From the NCBI RefSeq assembly GCF_947179515.1, contig NC_067485.1, forward strand, positions 12,032,096 to 12,096,095: a stretch of 64,000 nt of DNA, written 5' to 3'. Every line of letters begins with the position of its first letter. The first letter of the stretch is position 1. A program made the position numbers and the translations under genes. A model generated the notes under the pieces. That model did no database searches. It was given only the letters and a program-made list of their open reading frames with translations, and was not told the DNA's origin. The DNA is from Apodemus sylvaticus. Taxonomy: Eukaryota > Chordata > Mammalia > Rodentia > Muridae. Below, one piece after another: positions 32,701 to 42,567 of the stretch.

Positions 32701-35405
32701 CTTAAGAGGAAGGCAAACACGCGGGGATTCCCTCAGAGAAGGATGCGTGCCGTGCCAAAGAGTGGTTTGTGTCCCAGGTAGCACTTGAGGACGGTGTGAC
32801 TGAGGACGGAGATCAGATGAGCTTCAGAAAGTTGCTGTTGGCGCTGTGGGGGATGGGAACTACAGCCAGGATCATGCCAGAGCTAAGATGGCCCCCAAAA
32901 TTACATTTGGCACGGCCATGCTTGTATTTCTGAGTCAGTAAGCATCTTTTCCAAACCCGAGCTAGGTGTAGCAGGGTGGCACAGCGCTTGCTTAGCATCT
33001 ATGAGGTCCTCCTAGATTTTTATCTCCAGCACCAAGAAAAACAAAAGGTTTCAATCTAAGTATTCCAATCATTCAGAGTGAACCTGTCAGAACCACCCTT
33101 GGAAGCAGAACAAGCAATCCCCAAGTGAGGCAGGCTCCAGTTGGGCCCACTGAATACCCTATCTGGCCCTTATAAGAACCTGGGCCCCTGGGCTGGAGAG
33201 ATGGCTTAGCGGTTAAGAGCACTGACTGTTCTTCAGAAGGTCCTGAGTTCAAATCCCAGCAACCACATGGTGGCTTCACAACCATCTGTAATGAGATCTG
33301 ATGACCTCTTCTGGTGTGTCTGAAGACAGCTACAGTGTGCTTATGTATAATAAAAAATAAACCTTTAAAAAAAAAAAAAAAGAACCTGGGCCCCTGCCAG
33401 GCGGTGGTGGCACACGCCTTTAATCCCAGCACTTGGGAGGTAGAGGCAGGTGGATTTTTAAATTTGAGGGCAGCCTGGTCTACAGACTGAGTTCCAGGAC
33501 AGCCAGGGCTACACAGAGAAATCCTGCCTAGAAAAGGAACCTGGGTCCCTGACGCAAACCTGGGCTATTTTCTAAACAGCCCAAGCTTGGGTTCAGGTAC
33601 TCAGTCCCTAAGATAGGGAGCTAGGCTTTACAAGAGGATAAAGCTGTCGCCAGGAGCCCCATACTGTCTCTGGCCCAGGTGGACCTAACCATTCCAGGAA
33701 GGGCCAGTTTTTCCCTGGGGAGAGTTCATCTCTGAGCCTCTGCTTCCTTAGCTGAGCTAAGTCCACTGAGGACCCACAGTGGGCTGGGTGCTGTTGGAGT
33801 AGATCCGTTCAGAGAGCAGTTGAGGCTTCTTGTCTTCTGCATCTAGAAAGGATCTTGGAGGGGAGTGTGGGGGCGTGGCTTAAAGTATTCACTGGTGTCA
33901 GAGTGGGCCCTGTAGAGAAAGTGACAGCTATGCACAAACTGAAGTCACCGATGGGGAGACAAGGAGGAGAGGAGCTGTCTGGGCGGGCAGAGAGCTAGGG
34001 TGTAGCTCCAACACAGGTGTGTTTGGTATGAGAGTCAACATGTGAGTGACGGAGGGGGGTGGGGGGCACAGGACAGGCCTGCTGACTTCTGGGTCCTGCG
34101 CGGGCTCTTTTAAAGATGGGATCTTCATAGGCCGAGTTTGAACTCTGTACCCGGCAGGCCAGTCACCTGGCTGGGTGTGTCTTGAAGGTGGACCCTTCAG
34201 TACTTACTGATGAAGGTATGGGAGAAAGGGGAGTTTGGCGTCATGGTGGCACATACCTGAAAGGTCACCGCTTAGCACATGGAGGCAGGAGTATCATCTT
34301 CAGGGGTTCAAAGCCAGCCAGAGACAGCTACAGGCGACTGCCTCAAAAAAAAGGGGGGGGGGAGGGCTGGAGATGACTCAGGGGTTAAGAGCACTGACTG
34401 CTCTTCTGAAGGTCCTGAGTTCAAATCCCAGCAACCACATGGTGGCTCACAACCATCTGTAACAAGCTCTGATGTCTGATGCCCTCTTCTGGGGTGTCTG
34501 AAGACAGCTACAGTGTACTTACATATAACAAATAAATCTTAAAAAAAAAAAACAAAAAACAAAAAACTAGTGGGAGATATGGTTTAACATACAAAATTCT
34601 TGACGTTTGAGATGAGAAGTCTTGGAGATTTTTGAAAATGCAACTCTGGGACCTGATGATGGGGACCTTGGGGGTGGCTGGTGCGGCTCTGGGAGCTGTC
34701 CGTATGGAGATGTAATATTTTACAGCAGTGGGAGGGGCCACGCCAGCCTTCCTGTGTCCTGGGGGATGGGCTTAACCTGATGGTGGCTGTGGCCTCTTCC
34801 AGGAGATCATGCATGCCCTGAAGATGACCTGGCACGTGCACTGCTTCACCTGTGCTGCCTGCAAGACACCTATTCGCAACAGAGCCTTCTACATGGAAGA
34901 AGGAGCCCCCTACTGCGAGCGAGGTGAGTGGAGCCTAGAGAGGCACAGAGGGACTGCGGGCGAGGAGGGGCGGGGAGCACGTGCCATACAGCCTCTCTTC
35001 TTCTGTCCCCATTACCAGACTATGAGAAGATGTTCGGCACAAAATGTCGCGGCTGTGACTTCAAGATCGATGCCGGAGACCGATTCCTGGAAGCGCTGGG
35101 CTTCAGCTGGCATGATACATGCTTTGTTTGCGCAGTAAGCACCTCCCTCCCCACCTCCCCCACCCTCCCAGCCACCCATCCCCCACCCCACCCCTGTGCC
35201 CTCTGTTCCTTCCTACCCCACTCTCATCTCCTGCCTGTGGGATATCAGAGAGCTTGGGAAGGGGTCTCTCCCATTCTCCCCAGTCTTGTGTGACTGGACC
35301 TTCATTGTTGGCCCTCAGATATGTCAAATCAACTTGGAAGGAAAGACCTTCTACTCCAAGAAGGACAAGCCCCTCTGTAAGAGCCACGCCTTCTCCCACG
35401 TATGA
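20758..35405 (+). CDS. Pdlim7: PDLIM7 (Enigma / LMP-1), long three-LIM isoform, 12 coding exons
   Basis: Coding exons: 20758-20853, 24368-24519, 24604-24634, 25089-25207, 25798-25934, 26054-26090, 27055-27122, 27268-27502, 28562-28742, 34803-34923, 35019-35134 and 35319-35405 (TGA). All junctions are GT/AG and phases join, giving 459 residues. From memory the mouse protein is 457, and an extra PA pair in PAPAPAS may explain the difference. Residues about 1-84 are a PDZ domain with the [12 protein letters not shown] carboxylate-binding loop. A proline-rich linker follows (to about residue 275). Three LIM zinc fingers fill the end, starting [22 protein letters not shown] and CRGCDFKID, and ending SHAFSHV. 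The family binds actin/tropomyosin through PDZ and kinases or receptors through LIM domains, and promotes osteogenic signalling. The start is the first ATG of the exon (CGCACCATGG, a strong Kozak context). Confidence 0.97.
21185..21300 (-). repeat. MIR-like fragment (reverse)
   Basis: GGGTCACTCAGCAAGTCCAC and AGAGCCAGGGTTTGAACTGA follow the reversed MIR core. Confidence 0.6.
22815..22903 (-). mobile_element. Old B1-like fragment (reverse)
   Basis: AGACAAGGTCTAGCCTTGAG and GTTGGCATTACAGGTATGCC. Confidence 0.5.
22962..23139 (-). mobile_element. B2 SINE (reverse)
   Basis: TTTTTTTTAAGATTTATTGA, AGAAGAGGGCGCCAGATCC, ending GAGCCGTCTCTCCAGGCC. Confidence 0.92.
23148..23278 (-). mobile_element. 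B1 SINE (reverse), diverged
   Basis: TTTTTGAGGCAGGGTCTCTC and CTGCCTCTGCCTCCCCAGTG. Confidence 0.85.
25540..25556 (+). CDS. Pdlim7: Candidate 17-nt Pdlim7 microexon (LMP-3-type)
   Basis: GTGCAGACCCCTGACAA sits between a good acceptor (CTATTTCCTTCACAG) and a donor GTCAGT. Inclusion between exons 25089-25207 and 25798-25934 shifts frame to [20 protein letters not shown] plus G, stopping at TGA 25842-25844. The predicted product is 153 residues: PDZ domain without LIM domains. From memory, human LMP-3 is a 153-residue form made by a 17-nt insertion at this same place, beginning GCRPLTN. Confidence 0.75.
26248..26290. repeat. (TCC)n(CT)n pyrimidine tract at a Pdlim7 acceptor
   Basis: TCC then CT repeats run to within 9 bp of the alternative-exon acceptor at 26298 and serve as its polypyrimidine tract. 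Confidence 0.9.
26299..26395 (+). CDS. Pdlim7: Alternative last exon of Pdlim7 (short PDZ-only isoform)
   Basis: After exon 26054-26090 the acceptor CCCCTCAG at 26298 opens an exon in the correct phase. It reads [19 protein letters not shown] and ends NVQS with TAG at 26393-26395. The predicted protein is 222 residues with the PDZ domain but no LIM domains. From memory, human PDLIM7 has a 222-residue isoform with this same ending, so the exon is conserved. An AATAAA follows at 26626-26631. Confidence 0.85.
26626..26631 (+). terminator. Pdlim7: Poly(A) signal for the short Pdlim7 isoform
   Basis: Canonical AATAAA (GGAAATAAACG) about 230 bp after the short-isoform stop, inside the gene, so alternative polyadenylation accompanies the alternative last exon. 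Confidence 0.75.
27645..27875 (-). mobile_element. B3-type SINE (reverse)
   Basis: CATGCCTGGTGCCCACAGAC, GAATCAAACCTGGGTCCTGT and GCTGAGCCATCTTTGCAGCC, inside a Pdlim7 intron. Confidence 0.87.
28755..28908 (+). repeat. G-rich minisatellite just downstream of a Pdlim7 splice donor
   Basis: Degenerate units of GGCAGGTGGGCAGGAGG and GGCCAGGTGGGC type start about 12 bp after the donor GGA|GTGAGT (28742/28743). Repeated GGG runs give the sense strand, and hence the pre-mRNA, G-quadruplex potential. Confidence 0.9.
29000..29180 (+). mobile_element. B4-type SINE (ID head plus B1-like body)
   Basis: TAGCTCAGTGGTAGAGCGCT is a good ID/tRNA-like head, and TAATCCCAGCACTCAGAAAG with CAGGCCAGCCTGGACCA is the B1-like part. 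Confidence 0.75.
29238..29358 (-). mobile_element. B1 SINE (reverse), internally deleted
   Basis: GGGTTTCTCTGTGTAGACAT joins directly to GTCGACCAGGCTGGCCTTG. Confidence 0.88.
29405..29604 (-). mobile_element. B3-type SINE (reverse)
   Basis: TTTGCCTGCACACATGTATG, GGAACTCAGGACCTCTTAAC and GAGCCGTCTTTCCAGCC. Confidence 0.85.
31140..31292. repeat. GT/GCATGT-rich simple sequence
   Basis: About 150 bp of GTGTGT with interspersed GCATGT and GGG. Confidence 0.9.
31632..31702 (-). mobile_element. B2 fragment (reverse), internally deleted
   Basis: AAAGGATTTATTTTATATAT is joined to GTCAGTGCTCTTAACCACTG, so the middle of B2 is absent. Confidence 0.8.
32093..32165. repeat. (TA)n tract
   Basis: About 70 bp of TATA repeats with AAAATAT interruptions, abutting a reverse B3 fragment. 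Confidence 0.93.
32166..32282 (-). mobile_element. B3 fragment (reverse)
   Basis: GCTAGTGTCCACGGAAGCCA and CCTGGAGCTGGAGTTACAGG. Confidence 0.75.
32333..32357. repeat. (ATTC)n microsatellite
   Basis: Six copies of ATTC. Confidence 0.9.
32405..32518 (-). mobile_element. B1 SINE (reverse)
   Basis: GAGACAGGGTTTCTCTGTGT, GTAGACCAGGCTGGCCTCGA, truncated near the B1 head. Confidence 0.9.
32968..33045 (+). mobile_element. ID-like SINE, old
   Basis: GTGGCACAGCGCTTGCTTAG resembles ID (GTAGAGCGCTTGCCTAGC). A-rich end. Confidence 0.55.
33190..33380 (+). mobile_element. B2 SINE sharing its target site with the next B1
   Basis: Complete B2 with A tail, flanked by AGAACCTGGGCCCCTG at 33175-33190 and 33381-33396. 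Confidence 0.93.
33397..33535 (+). mobile_element. B1 SINE
   Basis: Complete B1 between the target copy at 33381-33396 and a third near-copy, AGGAACCTGGGTCCCTG, at about 33535-33551. Confidence 0.92.
34234..34362 (+). mobile_element. Diverged B1/proto-B1 SINE
   Basis: CATGGTGGCACATACCTGAA, GGAGGCAGGAGTATCATCTT and an A tail merging into G9. Confidence 0.65.
34364..34567 (+). mobile_element. B2 SINE
   Basis: GGGCTGGAGATGACTCAGGG head, full B2 body and an A-rich tail. It lies about 235 bp upstream of the next Pdlim7 exon. Confidence 0.92.
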
Positions 35406-35617
35406 GTACCTCCCACCCTACCCCACCTGAAGGGTGAAAAACCAGAGCAGTCACCCTCTACCTTCCTGGGTAGGGCTGGCAGTAGCTGTCCCAGCCCCAG
35501 CTCCTGGCCAGAATCCTGGGGTTCCCTCTTCACCGTCCCCATCCCTGTTCCCACACTTCCTCCACCACCTTCACTCACTGGTGCTGGCTTCCTAGCCCCA
35601 GTTCACTCCGGTGCCAC

Positions 35618-35623
35618 AATAAA
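35618..35623 (+). terminator. Pdlim7: Pdlim7 long-form poly(A) signal
   Basis: AATAAA about 210 bp after the TGA at 35403-35405. The transcript is expected to end near 35640. Confidence 0.85.
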
Positions 35624-36134
35624 CCTGTATCGTGCTGTGCGCTGCGTGCCTGCCCGCTTTGCATTCAGAACGGTGGGACTTGAGGCAGGAGGAGGTTGAG
35701 GGTTAAGACAGTGCTTGGGGCTGACCCTCTTCGTCCTCCTGGGGATGTGGAGGCCACATGGTCACTGGGAAGAAGTACAGTTGGACCCTGTGGGCTGACT
35801 GCCCACAGATGTGAAGGAAGCCACTGGTAGGAGGACTTGAGGGTGGAGGTGGGCTGTGCCTGCCAGGTGAGACACACATCGTCTGCCTTCCACTATCCAC
35901 GCCTAGAAAACCAGAACAGAGGGGAGGTCAGGCTGGGCGGGACGGAGTGCTGGGTTCAAGTCCTACATGGGGATCTGCAATGTCCTGGGGACAGTGTGGA
36001 CACAGAGAGGACCCAGGGACAAGCCCCAGGATGCCTGGACAATGTTGCTAGGTATCTTATTACACACCAGAGGCCGCTTGCTCATGCCGTGCTCCCACCC
36101 ACCTCGCCAGGTGCCTGCCAGTCTTTTTTTTTTT

Positions 36135-36350
36135 TTCAAGAGATATTTTTACGTATGAGTGTTTTGCCCGTATGCGTGTATGCATGCACACCATTTGCAC
36201 ACCTGGGGCCCATGGAGGGTAGGAGGCGTCATTAGAGTCTCCAGAACTGGAGTTTTAGATAGTTGTAAGCCACCATGGAATGCTGGGACCCAGACCTCAG
36301 CCCTCTGCAAGGGCAGCAAGGGCTCTCGACTGCTGAGCCGCCTTATCTCC
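36135..36350 (-). mobile_element. B3-type SINE (reverse)
   Basis: TTTTGCCCGTATGCGTGTAT, GAACTGGAGTTTTAGATAG and GCTGAGCCGCCTTATCTCCA. Confidence 0.83.
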
Positions 36351-36362
36351 AGTTGTTTGTTG

Positions 36363-36510
36363 TTCGTTTTTGAGACAGGATTTCTCTCCGTAGTCCTGGC
36401 TGTCCTAGAGCTCAGTCTGTAGACCAGGCTGACCTCCAGCTCACTGAGATCCCCCTGCCTTTCCCTTTGGAATACTGAGATTAAAGGCCTGCACCACACC
36501 ATGCCTAGTC
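36363..36510 (-). mobile_element. B1 SINE (reverse)
   Basis: GAGACAGGATTTCTCTCCGT and TGTAGACCAGGCTGACCTCC. Confidence 0.9.
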
Positions 36511-36517
36511 TTGTTTG

Positions 36518-36630
36518 GTTTTTTGAAACAGGTTGTTATTCTGTATGCCAGGCTGGCCTGGAACTCAGTCACCTGGCTGGCTTCAAATTTAAGGGCTTTC
36601 TCCTGGCTTAGCCTCCCTGGTGCTGATGTG
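36518..36630 (-). mobile_element. B1 SINE (reverse), diverged
   Basis: TTTTTTGAAACAGGTTGTTA, CCAGGCTGGCCTGGAACTCA and TAGCCTCCCTGGTGCTGATG. Confidence 0.7.
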
Positions 36631-36651
36631 GGTGGGTGGGTGGGTGCGGGG

Positions 36652-36710
<59 letters not shown>
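36652..36710. repeat. (TA)n(GT)n microsatellite
   Basis: Four TA then about 25 GT dinucleotides. Confidence 0.96.
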
Positions 36711-36712
<2 letters not shown>

Positions 36713-36832
36713 CCCACACGCCCTTCTTGCTTACCTTGGTTGTTTTTTTTTTTTTTTTTAATTTGGTTGTTTGGGGGCAGATTTGGTTTGAATTTTGGGT
36801 TTTTTTTGTTTATTTGTTTGTTTTTTGTTATT

Positions 36833-37007
36833 TTTAAAGCTTTATTTATTATAAGTCAGTACACTGTAGCTGTCTTCAAACATTCCAGAAGAGGGCATCA
36901 GATCTCATTACAGATGGTTGTGAGCCACCATGTGGTTGCTGGGATTTGAACTCAGGGACCTTCAGAAGAGTAGTCACTGCTCCTAACCGCTGAGCCATCT
37001 CTCCACC
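36833..37007 (-). mobile_element. B2 SINE (reverse)
   Basis: AAAGCTTTATTTATTATAAG start and GAGCCATCTCTCCACC end. Confidence 0.92.
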
Positions 37008-37059
37008 ACCACCACCCCTTTTTTTCTTTTTTGAATCAAAGTTTTATGTCGCTGGCCTT

Positions 37060-37215
37060 AACTCACTGTGTAGTCCATGGAAAATCTTGACTTTGAAATT
37101 TTTGCCTCTGCCTCTTGGGTGCTGGGTAACACCTGGTTTTATGCAGTACTGGGACTCAAACCCAGGGCTTTGTACTTCCTAGGCAAAGACTCCATAAACT
37201 GCACTCTATCCCCAA
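37060..37215 (-). mobile_element. B4/ID-B1 SINE (reverse), old
   Basis: TGCCTCTGCCTCTTGGGTGC then GGGACTCAAACCCAGGGCTT, a reversed B1-like part followed by a reversed ID. Confidence 0.6.
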
Positions 37216-37385
37216 TCATGCTTACTCATTTTCTAGATGAGTAAACTCAGAAAGGTCAAGACATGTAGCCAAGGTCACACCACCTGAGCCAGGCACCAAT
37301 CAGGGTGTATTGACCTAAAACTGGCTGAGACTTGTAGCCAAGGTCACACAGCCTCTGAGCCAGGCAGGAAGCCGGGTGTATGGTA
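37215..37385 (-). repeat. MIR-like sequence with an internal tandem duplication (reverse)
   Basis: TTTCTAGATGAGTAAACTCA begins a reversed MIR. The segment GTAGCCAAGGTCACAC...GAGCCAGGCA...GGGTGTAT occurs twice, at about 37265-37310 and 37333-37381. Confidence 0.65.
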
Positions 37386-37448
37386 CTGAGTTAAGTTTGT
37401 GAGCCAGTGTCCCTCCAGGAAGCCTGCTTCTACCATGGGGCCATTTAT

Positions 37449-37657
37449 GTTTTTTTAATTTGTGCATATGGGTGATTTGTCTACATAGATGTATACCACT
37501 TTCATGCCTAGTGCCTGTAGAGGCCAGAAGAGATTATTGGATCCCCTGGAACTGAAGTTACAGATGGCTGTAAACACCTTCTGGGTGCTGGGAGTCAAAA
37601 CCTGGTCCTCTGGAAAGGCAGCAAATGCTCTTAACTACTGAGTCATCTCTCCTGCTG
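37449..37657 (-). mobile_element. B3-type SINE (reverse)
   Basis: CATGCCTAGTGCCTGTAGAG, TCCCCTGGAACTGAAGTTAC and ACTGAGTCATCTCTCCTGC. Confidence 0.87.
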
Positions 37658-38466
37658 CAGTTGATGGGTTGGCCGGTTTAGGAGAGGCATGTCATTCCCC
37701 CAGGGGCCTCTACTTCCCACCGGTGCCCTTTGCTACCCTAGAGGCTCTGCCAGCTGTCTCTAGCCGGAAGAGCTGAGGGACTGAAGAGAGAACCCAGGTC
37801 AGAACAACCTCGTGTGTTCCTAGCCCTATGTTCTTTGTCTTAAGTACCTCCAGGCTGATCCCTTTTGTGACAAAAGGTCTCAGAGGGCCAGTCTCTATCC
37901 TGCAGAGCCTGGAACATCTGCTGTATAGAAAGAGTAAATGTTTGTTTAGTGACTAAGTGAAGTGTTAGGATGTTTAGAAGACAGTTTCAGGAAGCAGCTG
38001 AAGACTGAAGTCTAGATTCACCTTCACTTCACTTCCATGCAGGAGTGAGCTTGGGGCAGGGGCAGAACATTCAGTTTAAATGCTTGTAATTAACACCTGG
38101 GGAGAGCTGAGGCGCAGGCCCCAGCAGGTAACAGTGGGTAAAAGCAGGTAGGATGTGGTTGTCTTTCAACATAGACATGCTGAGCATATGAAACACAATG
38201 TCTTTCAGTTCACAGGGAAGTGTACTCACTCTCCTGCTTCTGTTGAACCGTGGAGCCCTCTCAGTCCATCCTCGGTTTCCATGGATACCAAAGAACAAGA
38301 ACAGAAGGGTGGGTGTCGATTGCTGCCACTTGCCCATCTGGGGTTAGCCACCCCTTGTTCTGGACTGAGGGCTGCTGTGGCCTCCAGGCAGTGCACACAT
38401 TTGCCAGATTAGCAATAGCGTGTACAGGTTTGTGTGGTTTTATTTGTGTGTTTCAGGTGACAGCTG

Positions 38467-38512
38467 TTTTTTTTTTTTTTTTTTTTTTTTTTTTTGTTGT
38501 TGTTGTTGTTTT
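38467..38512. repeat. Poly(T) followed by (GTT)n
   Basis: About 28 T then GTT repeats, a low-complexity tract. Confidence 0.95.
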
Positions 38513-39126
38513 AGTATTGGCAGCTGCATTTTTTTTTAAATCCCACTTTAGAAATAATAAATGCAGGCTAGATCCAGTGTGAGTATAGCTAGGGACTCAG
38601 TGCAGAAAGCTGACAGGGGACCCGAAACAGTGACATAAAACTGGGCACGGAAAGCAGAGGGAGCCGCCAGGGACGGCATAGCAGCCTGCAGGGCGCTCCG
38701 GCGGGACTCTCCGCACGGGCCAAGAGCATTTCCAGAAGTTGCCAACACAGTCAACCAGGCAGATAAGGCCAAGGAGTCCCCATGGTATTTCAAAACAAGG
38801 TGACATTTGCCAGATCAGTTTAGCAAAGAGCTGGGCCACTGCCAAGATTAAAGAGTGAACAGGTGCATGTGTGAAGAGTGTGCAGACAGCTCTTAAGAGG
38901 CCTGGGGGGGGCGGGGGGGGGGCACAGTCAGCTAAGCACAGATATGGGGAGGGAGCAAGGAGGGGTTGCGGGAGTGGGGTTTAAAGATAGGAAGCTAAGA
39001 GGGTCCAAGATAGGGGTAAGGAAAAACAGAGGAGAGAGATACCACATGCCTGTCTGGATCCCAGGGGCTAGAAAGCAAGTGCTCAGAGCTAGCTACTCTA
39101 CCACCTGTTAGGAGTGATGGTTCAAG

Positions 39127-39262
39127 CCAGGCATGGTGGCGTAGTATGCCTCTAATCCCAACACCCTGGGCGGCTGAGGCAGGAGGAAAGTGGGAGTTCT
39201 ATGGCAGACTGTTATAAGCGCTAGGCAAGCCAGAGCTGCACATTAAGACCTGCTTTTTTTAA
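39127..39262 (+). mobile_element. Diverged B1 SINE
   Basis: GCCAGGCATGGTGGCGTAGT and CTCTAATCCCAACACCCTGG, 3' half poorly preserved. Confidence 0.7.
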
Positions 39263-40385
39263 AAAAAAAAAATAAGAAACAGGAACCTAGGCTCCACTCC
39301 GGCAAAGGGGACATGTCCAGAGCCACCCAGCTGGAATGACCAGAAACTGCTACCGTATGGATTAAAGGAGCAGGTGCTTCCCACTGAGCTAGCTGTACCC
39401 CTCCCCACCCTTCCACAGCCTAATCCCCCACCCCCTAGGGCTGCTAGGATCACCCTGTTCCCAAGCTGGAGCGTGAGGCTCTATGGTTGGAACCCACACT
39501 TGGAAATGAATGTCTTTATGCCAGGCAGGGAGGCCATTAGCACCCTTGGAGTGATTGCAGTACCCCCGGCCAACATGGCAGAGTCCACAGTAGGGGTCTG
39601 TGTGGGCAGCAGGCGAGGGAGGGCCTTGTTCCTGCTTTGGAGTCATCAGGGAGAGGTGGAGGGTAAGGGACCACTTCTCCAGAACCGAGGCTTCTGTGCT
39701 GCCTCTTCTGGGCTCAGGCCTCACATGGGCTGGGTACACACGGAAGGCACGTCCGGCTCTCCAAGCCTTGCTACAGGAGTGGAGGCAGCCCCCCAAAGGG
39801 CCTGTGGCTGCCCCCCCAGGGAGCGCGGGGAGCTGAGAGCCAGAGCCATCCTTGAGAATGTTGGGAGGGACCCCTTCCAATTCAAGGAGGGAGGCTTAAG
39901 CTAGATTCCAGGGCCACCATAGTGGGAAGAGACGCTTGTTGGATCACAGCCAGAGGAGACCCTGGGAGACGTCCTTTAAGCAAGAAATGGGGATAATTTT
40001 CCAGAAGTACTTGGTGGCTTCAGTCCTGGCACACTGGATAGAGGTAATGGGTGCATTCTCTTTCCCTTGGCCCTGCCTCCTCATGGGACTCTATCCCGGA
40101 AGCATATACTGTTATGGCCAAAAGATGCTCCATTGGACTGGCTTGGGTCACACACAGCTCCGTTCGTGACGGTCCACAAGGCCTGGGTTACAGAGTACAG
40201 GAAGAATCGGAAGATGCAGACCAGAAGGCTGAGGAGAAGGAGCACAAATGTCCGTCGTCGCGTTTCAGCTTTCCACAGCAAGGCCTCTGCTCCTGAATTC
40301 CATGCCCGGACCTCTCAGCTTAGCTTCCAAAAAGGCTGACCAAAATTTAGGCTGTTGAGTCCATAATCAAAGAAATTCCTGTGCT

Positions 40386-40410
40386 GTGTGTGTGTGTGTG
40401 TGTGTGTGAG
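40386..40410. repeat. (GT)n microsatellite
   Basis: About 12 GT dinucleotides. Confidence 0.9.
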
Positions 40411-40632
40411 GAGAGGGGGTGGCTATGCTGAAGTGACATGGACTTTGCTCCTTAGCTGTGTATATCTAGGGGAGTTGTTTTGTGTGTGTGTGGTGGTGGT
40501 GGGGGGAGGACTCAGCTGTGTATGTAAGTGAGTTCTCACCTAGCCACTGACACATCCAGTGCACCTACTTGTGTGTTTTGTTACTTTAAACAATTCCTAG
40601 ATACTTTAGGGGAAAAAAATTCATCAAACTAA

Positions 40633-40785
40633 CCATGCCTGATGTCCCAGACCCTCTAATCCTAGCTACAAGAGAGGCTGAGGCAGGAGGATCACAAGTT
40701 CAAAGCTTGCCTGGTCTACACAGGGAGTTTCAGACCACTTTGGGCAACTTAGTGAGACCTTGTCTTGAAATAAAAAGGGCGGGCC
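40633..40785 (+). mobile_element. Old B1/proto-B1 SINE
   Basis: CTAATCCTAGCTACAAGAGA, GCTGAGGCAGGAGGATCACA and AGTGAGACCTTGTCTTGAAA. Confidence 0.75.
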
Positions 40786-40839
40786 CTAAAGATATACCTC
40801 AGATCTATCAGATTACCTGAAGGTAAAAATGTATGGAAC

Positions 40840-41105
40840 ATTTTCTTGGTACGGGAAGACCCCACCCACTAAAGGCAGAGCCAGCCCTTGGGAGATGATC
40901 CTGGGTTGAATAACAAGTCAGGCTGAGCAAGCCAGTAAGCAGGACTCCTCCATGGCCTCTGCCTCAGTTCCGGCCTACAGGTTTCTGCCCTGACTTTCCT
41001 CTAGAACAGACTGTACATGGTAGGTAAGCTGAAATAAACCCTTTCCTCCTCAAGATGGTTTTGGTCATGGTGTTTTAGCACAACAACAGATAGCCCACTA
41101 AGACA
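40840..41105 (+). mobile_element. Dispersed rodent repeat, family not assigned
   Basis: AGCAGGACTCCTCCATGGCC, CTGAAATAAACCCTTTCCTC and TTTTGGTCATGGTGTTTTAG are familiar from many mouse loci. It shares its 3' end pattern with 12916-13258. I cannot name the family with confidence. Confidence 0.6.
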
Positions 41106-41407
41106 AGTCATCAAACCAAAACCAGGCACACGGCTAATCTCTGCTGACATGGGCACTTGAGATACAGACCCCGCCTCAAAACAACCCCACACTCTGTCTC
41201 CTTCAAATCTAAAGTCACTGGGCCAATGACAGGGCCCAGTGGTGTGAGAATACCTGTTGTAAGAAGACCTGATGCTCTTGGCCCAGGACCGAGGCACATG
41301 CCTGGGAAGGGCCGCACTTCCTTGTGAGTGCCCTGATGAGGGGGCACTTTTGAAGGTATACTAGGTAGAATCTTTGTTTTGGTTTGTTTTTTTTTTGGAT
41401 TTGGGTC

Positions 41408-41410
41408 TTT

Positions 41411-41486
<76 letters not shown>

Positions 41487-41500
41487 TTTCTTTCTTTTTT
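41408..41500. repeat. (TTTC)n microsatellite
   Basis: About 22 copies of TTTC, grown from the tail of the following reverse B1. Confidence 0.96.
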
Positions 41501-41504
41501 GGAT

Positions 41505-41652
41505 TTGCTTTTTTCAAGACAGGGTTTCTCTGTGTAATCCTGGCTGTCCTGGAACTCACTCTGTAGACCAGGCTGGCCTCGAACTCAGAAATCCACCTGC
41601 CTCTGCCTCCCAGAGTGCTGGGATTACAGGTGTGCTCCACCACCGCCCAGCA
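41505..41652 (-). mobile_element. B1 SINE (reverse)
   Basis: AAGACAGGGTTTCTCTGTGT through GTGCTCCACCACCGCCCAGC, full length. Confidence 0.94.
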
Positions 41653-42567
41653 CTAGGTAGGATCTTAAGGGTTAGGATGAGGCCAGGGAAGGCTCCAGCT
41701 GATCCTGAAACAGGCCGGCAGCCCGCATACTCCCCTTAGTCTTGAAACCTGTGAAAGATGTGGGGGAGCAAAGAGCGGAAAGGTTGGGGAGGATGGGGCT
41801 GCCAGGAGGAAGGGAGGGGTTCTAGCGTTCTAAGTCTATCCAGGCCCATTTTATACTCCCAGTAACAGCTCTCAAGAGGAAACTCAGAAGGGGGAGCACG
41901 TCAGCTAAAGACACAAGCAAGTTTCTGAACCTGTTCTCATCTTTTTTCATTCTAGGGACCCGAAAACCGTGGGACCAGCCTCTCAGTGTGTGTGGGGAGC
42001 TCTGGGGGTGGGAGAGACTGAAGATGTGTCAGTGATTTGAAGGGTGATCAATGCTGGGGGGGGGCAGACACGAAGCCTGGTGGGAGGACCTCCAAGGAGA
42101 CACCTACGTGCCAGCCACCCATCGCGACCGACTGGGTGTGGTTTTCAGGGGCTACAAGGAGGCAGGGTCTCTGAGGAGTGAGTGGTGGTCATCCTCCTCC
42201 TCAAGGACAGCCAAGGAAGAGCTATAATGGAACATCTGAATCTGGCCATTTAAAGATGATAGTGTTGGCCAGAAAAGTGCCAAGAAGCACAGTGGGCTAG
42301 GGAATAAAAAAAGCCCTGGACTTGTCTAAGCAGCAGACCCCTCCATCCCAGCAGCAGACCCCTCTGTCCCTTGAAAAGTAAAGCAGGAAGTGGGGCTGTG
42401 GTATCTGGACACCGCTTAGGAATTTTGTACAAATGTTGTTGTTATTCTTGTTTTTCTTCCTTTCGGTGTTAACGGTTTAACATTGGCTAGAAAGGGGCTC
42501 TTCCGCTCACTCAGATGCAGCTCCGGTTGTAAAATGGGTTTCATCTCTGGGTTTCTTGCTTGTTCAT

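Larger units (their letters stand above)
28743..34802 (+). other. Pdlim7: Pdlim7 intron between the first and second LIM exons (6 kb)
   Basis: The largest Pdlim7 intron. It contains a donor-proximal minisatellite, B4, B1, B2 and B3 elements, GT-rich and (TA)n tracts, and single-copy stretches at about 29.6-31.1 and 33.55-34.2 kb. No further exon is apparent. Confidence 0.85.

Noticed and set aside
40067..40339. Open frame with a basic stretch (RKNRKMQTRRLRRRSTNVRRR)
   Set aside because: Intergenic, no splice context, no recognised family, and overlapping frames are equally open.
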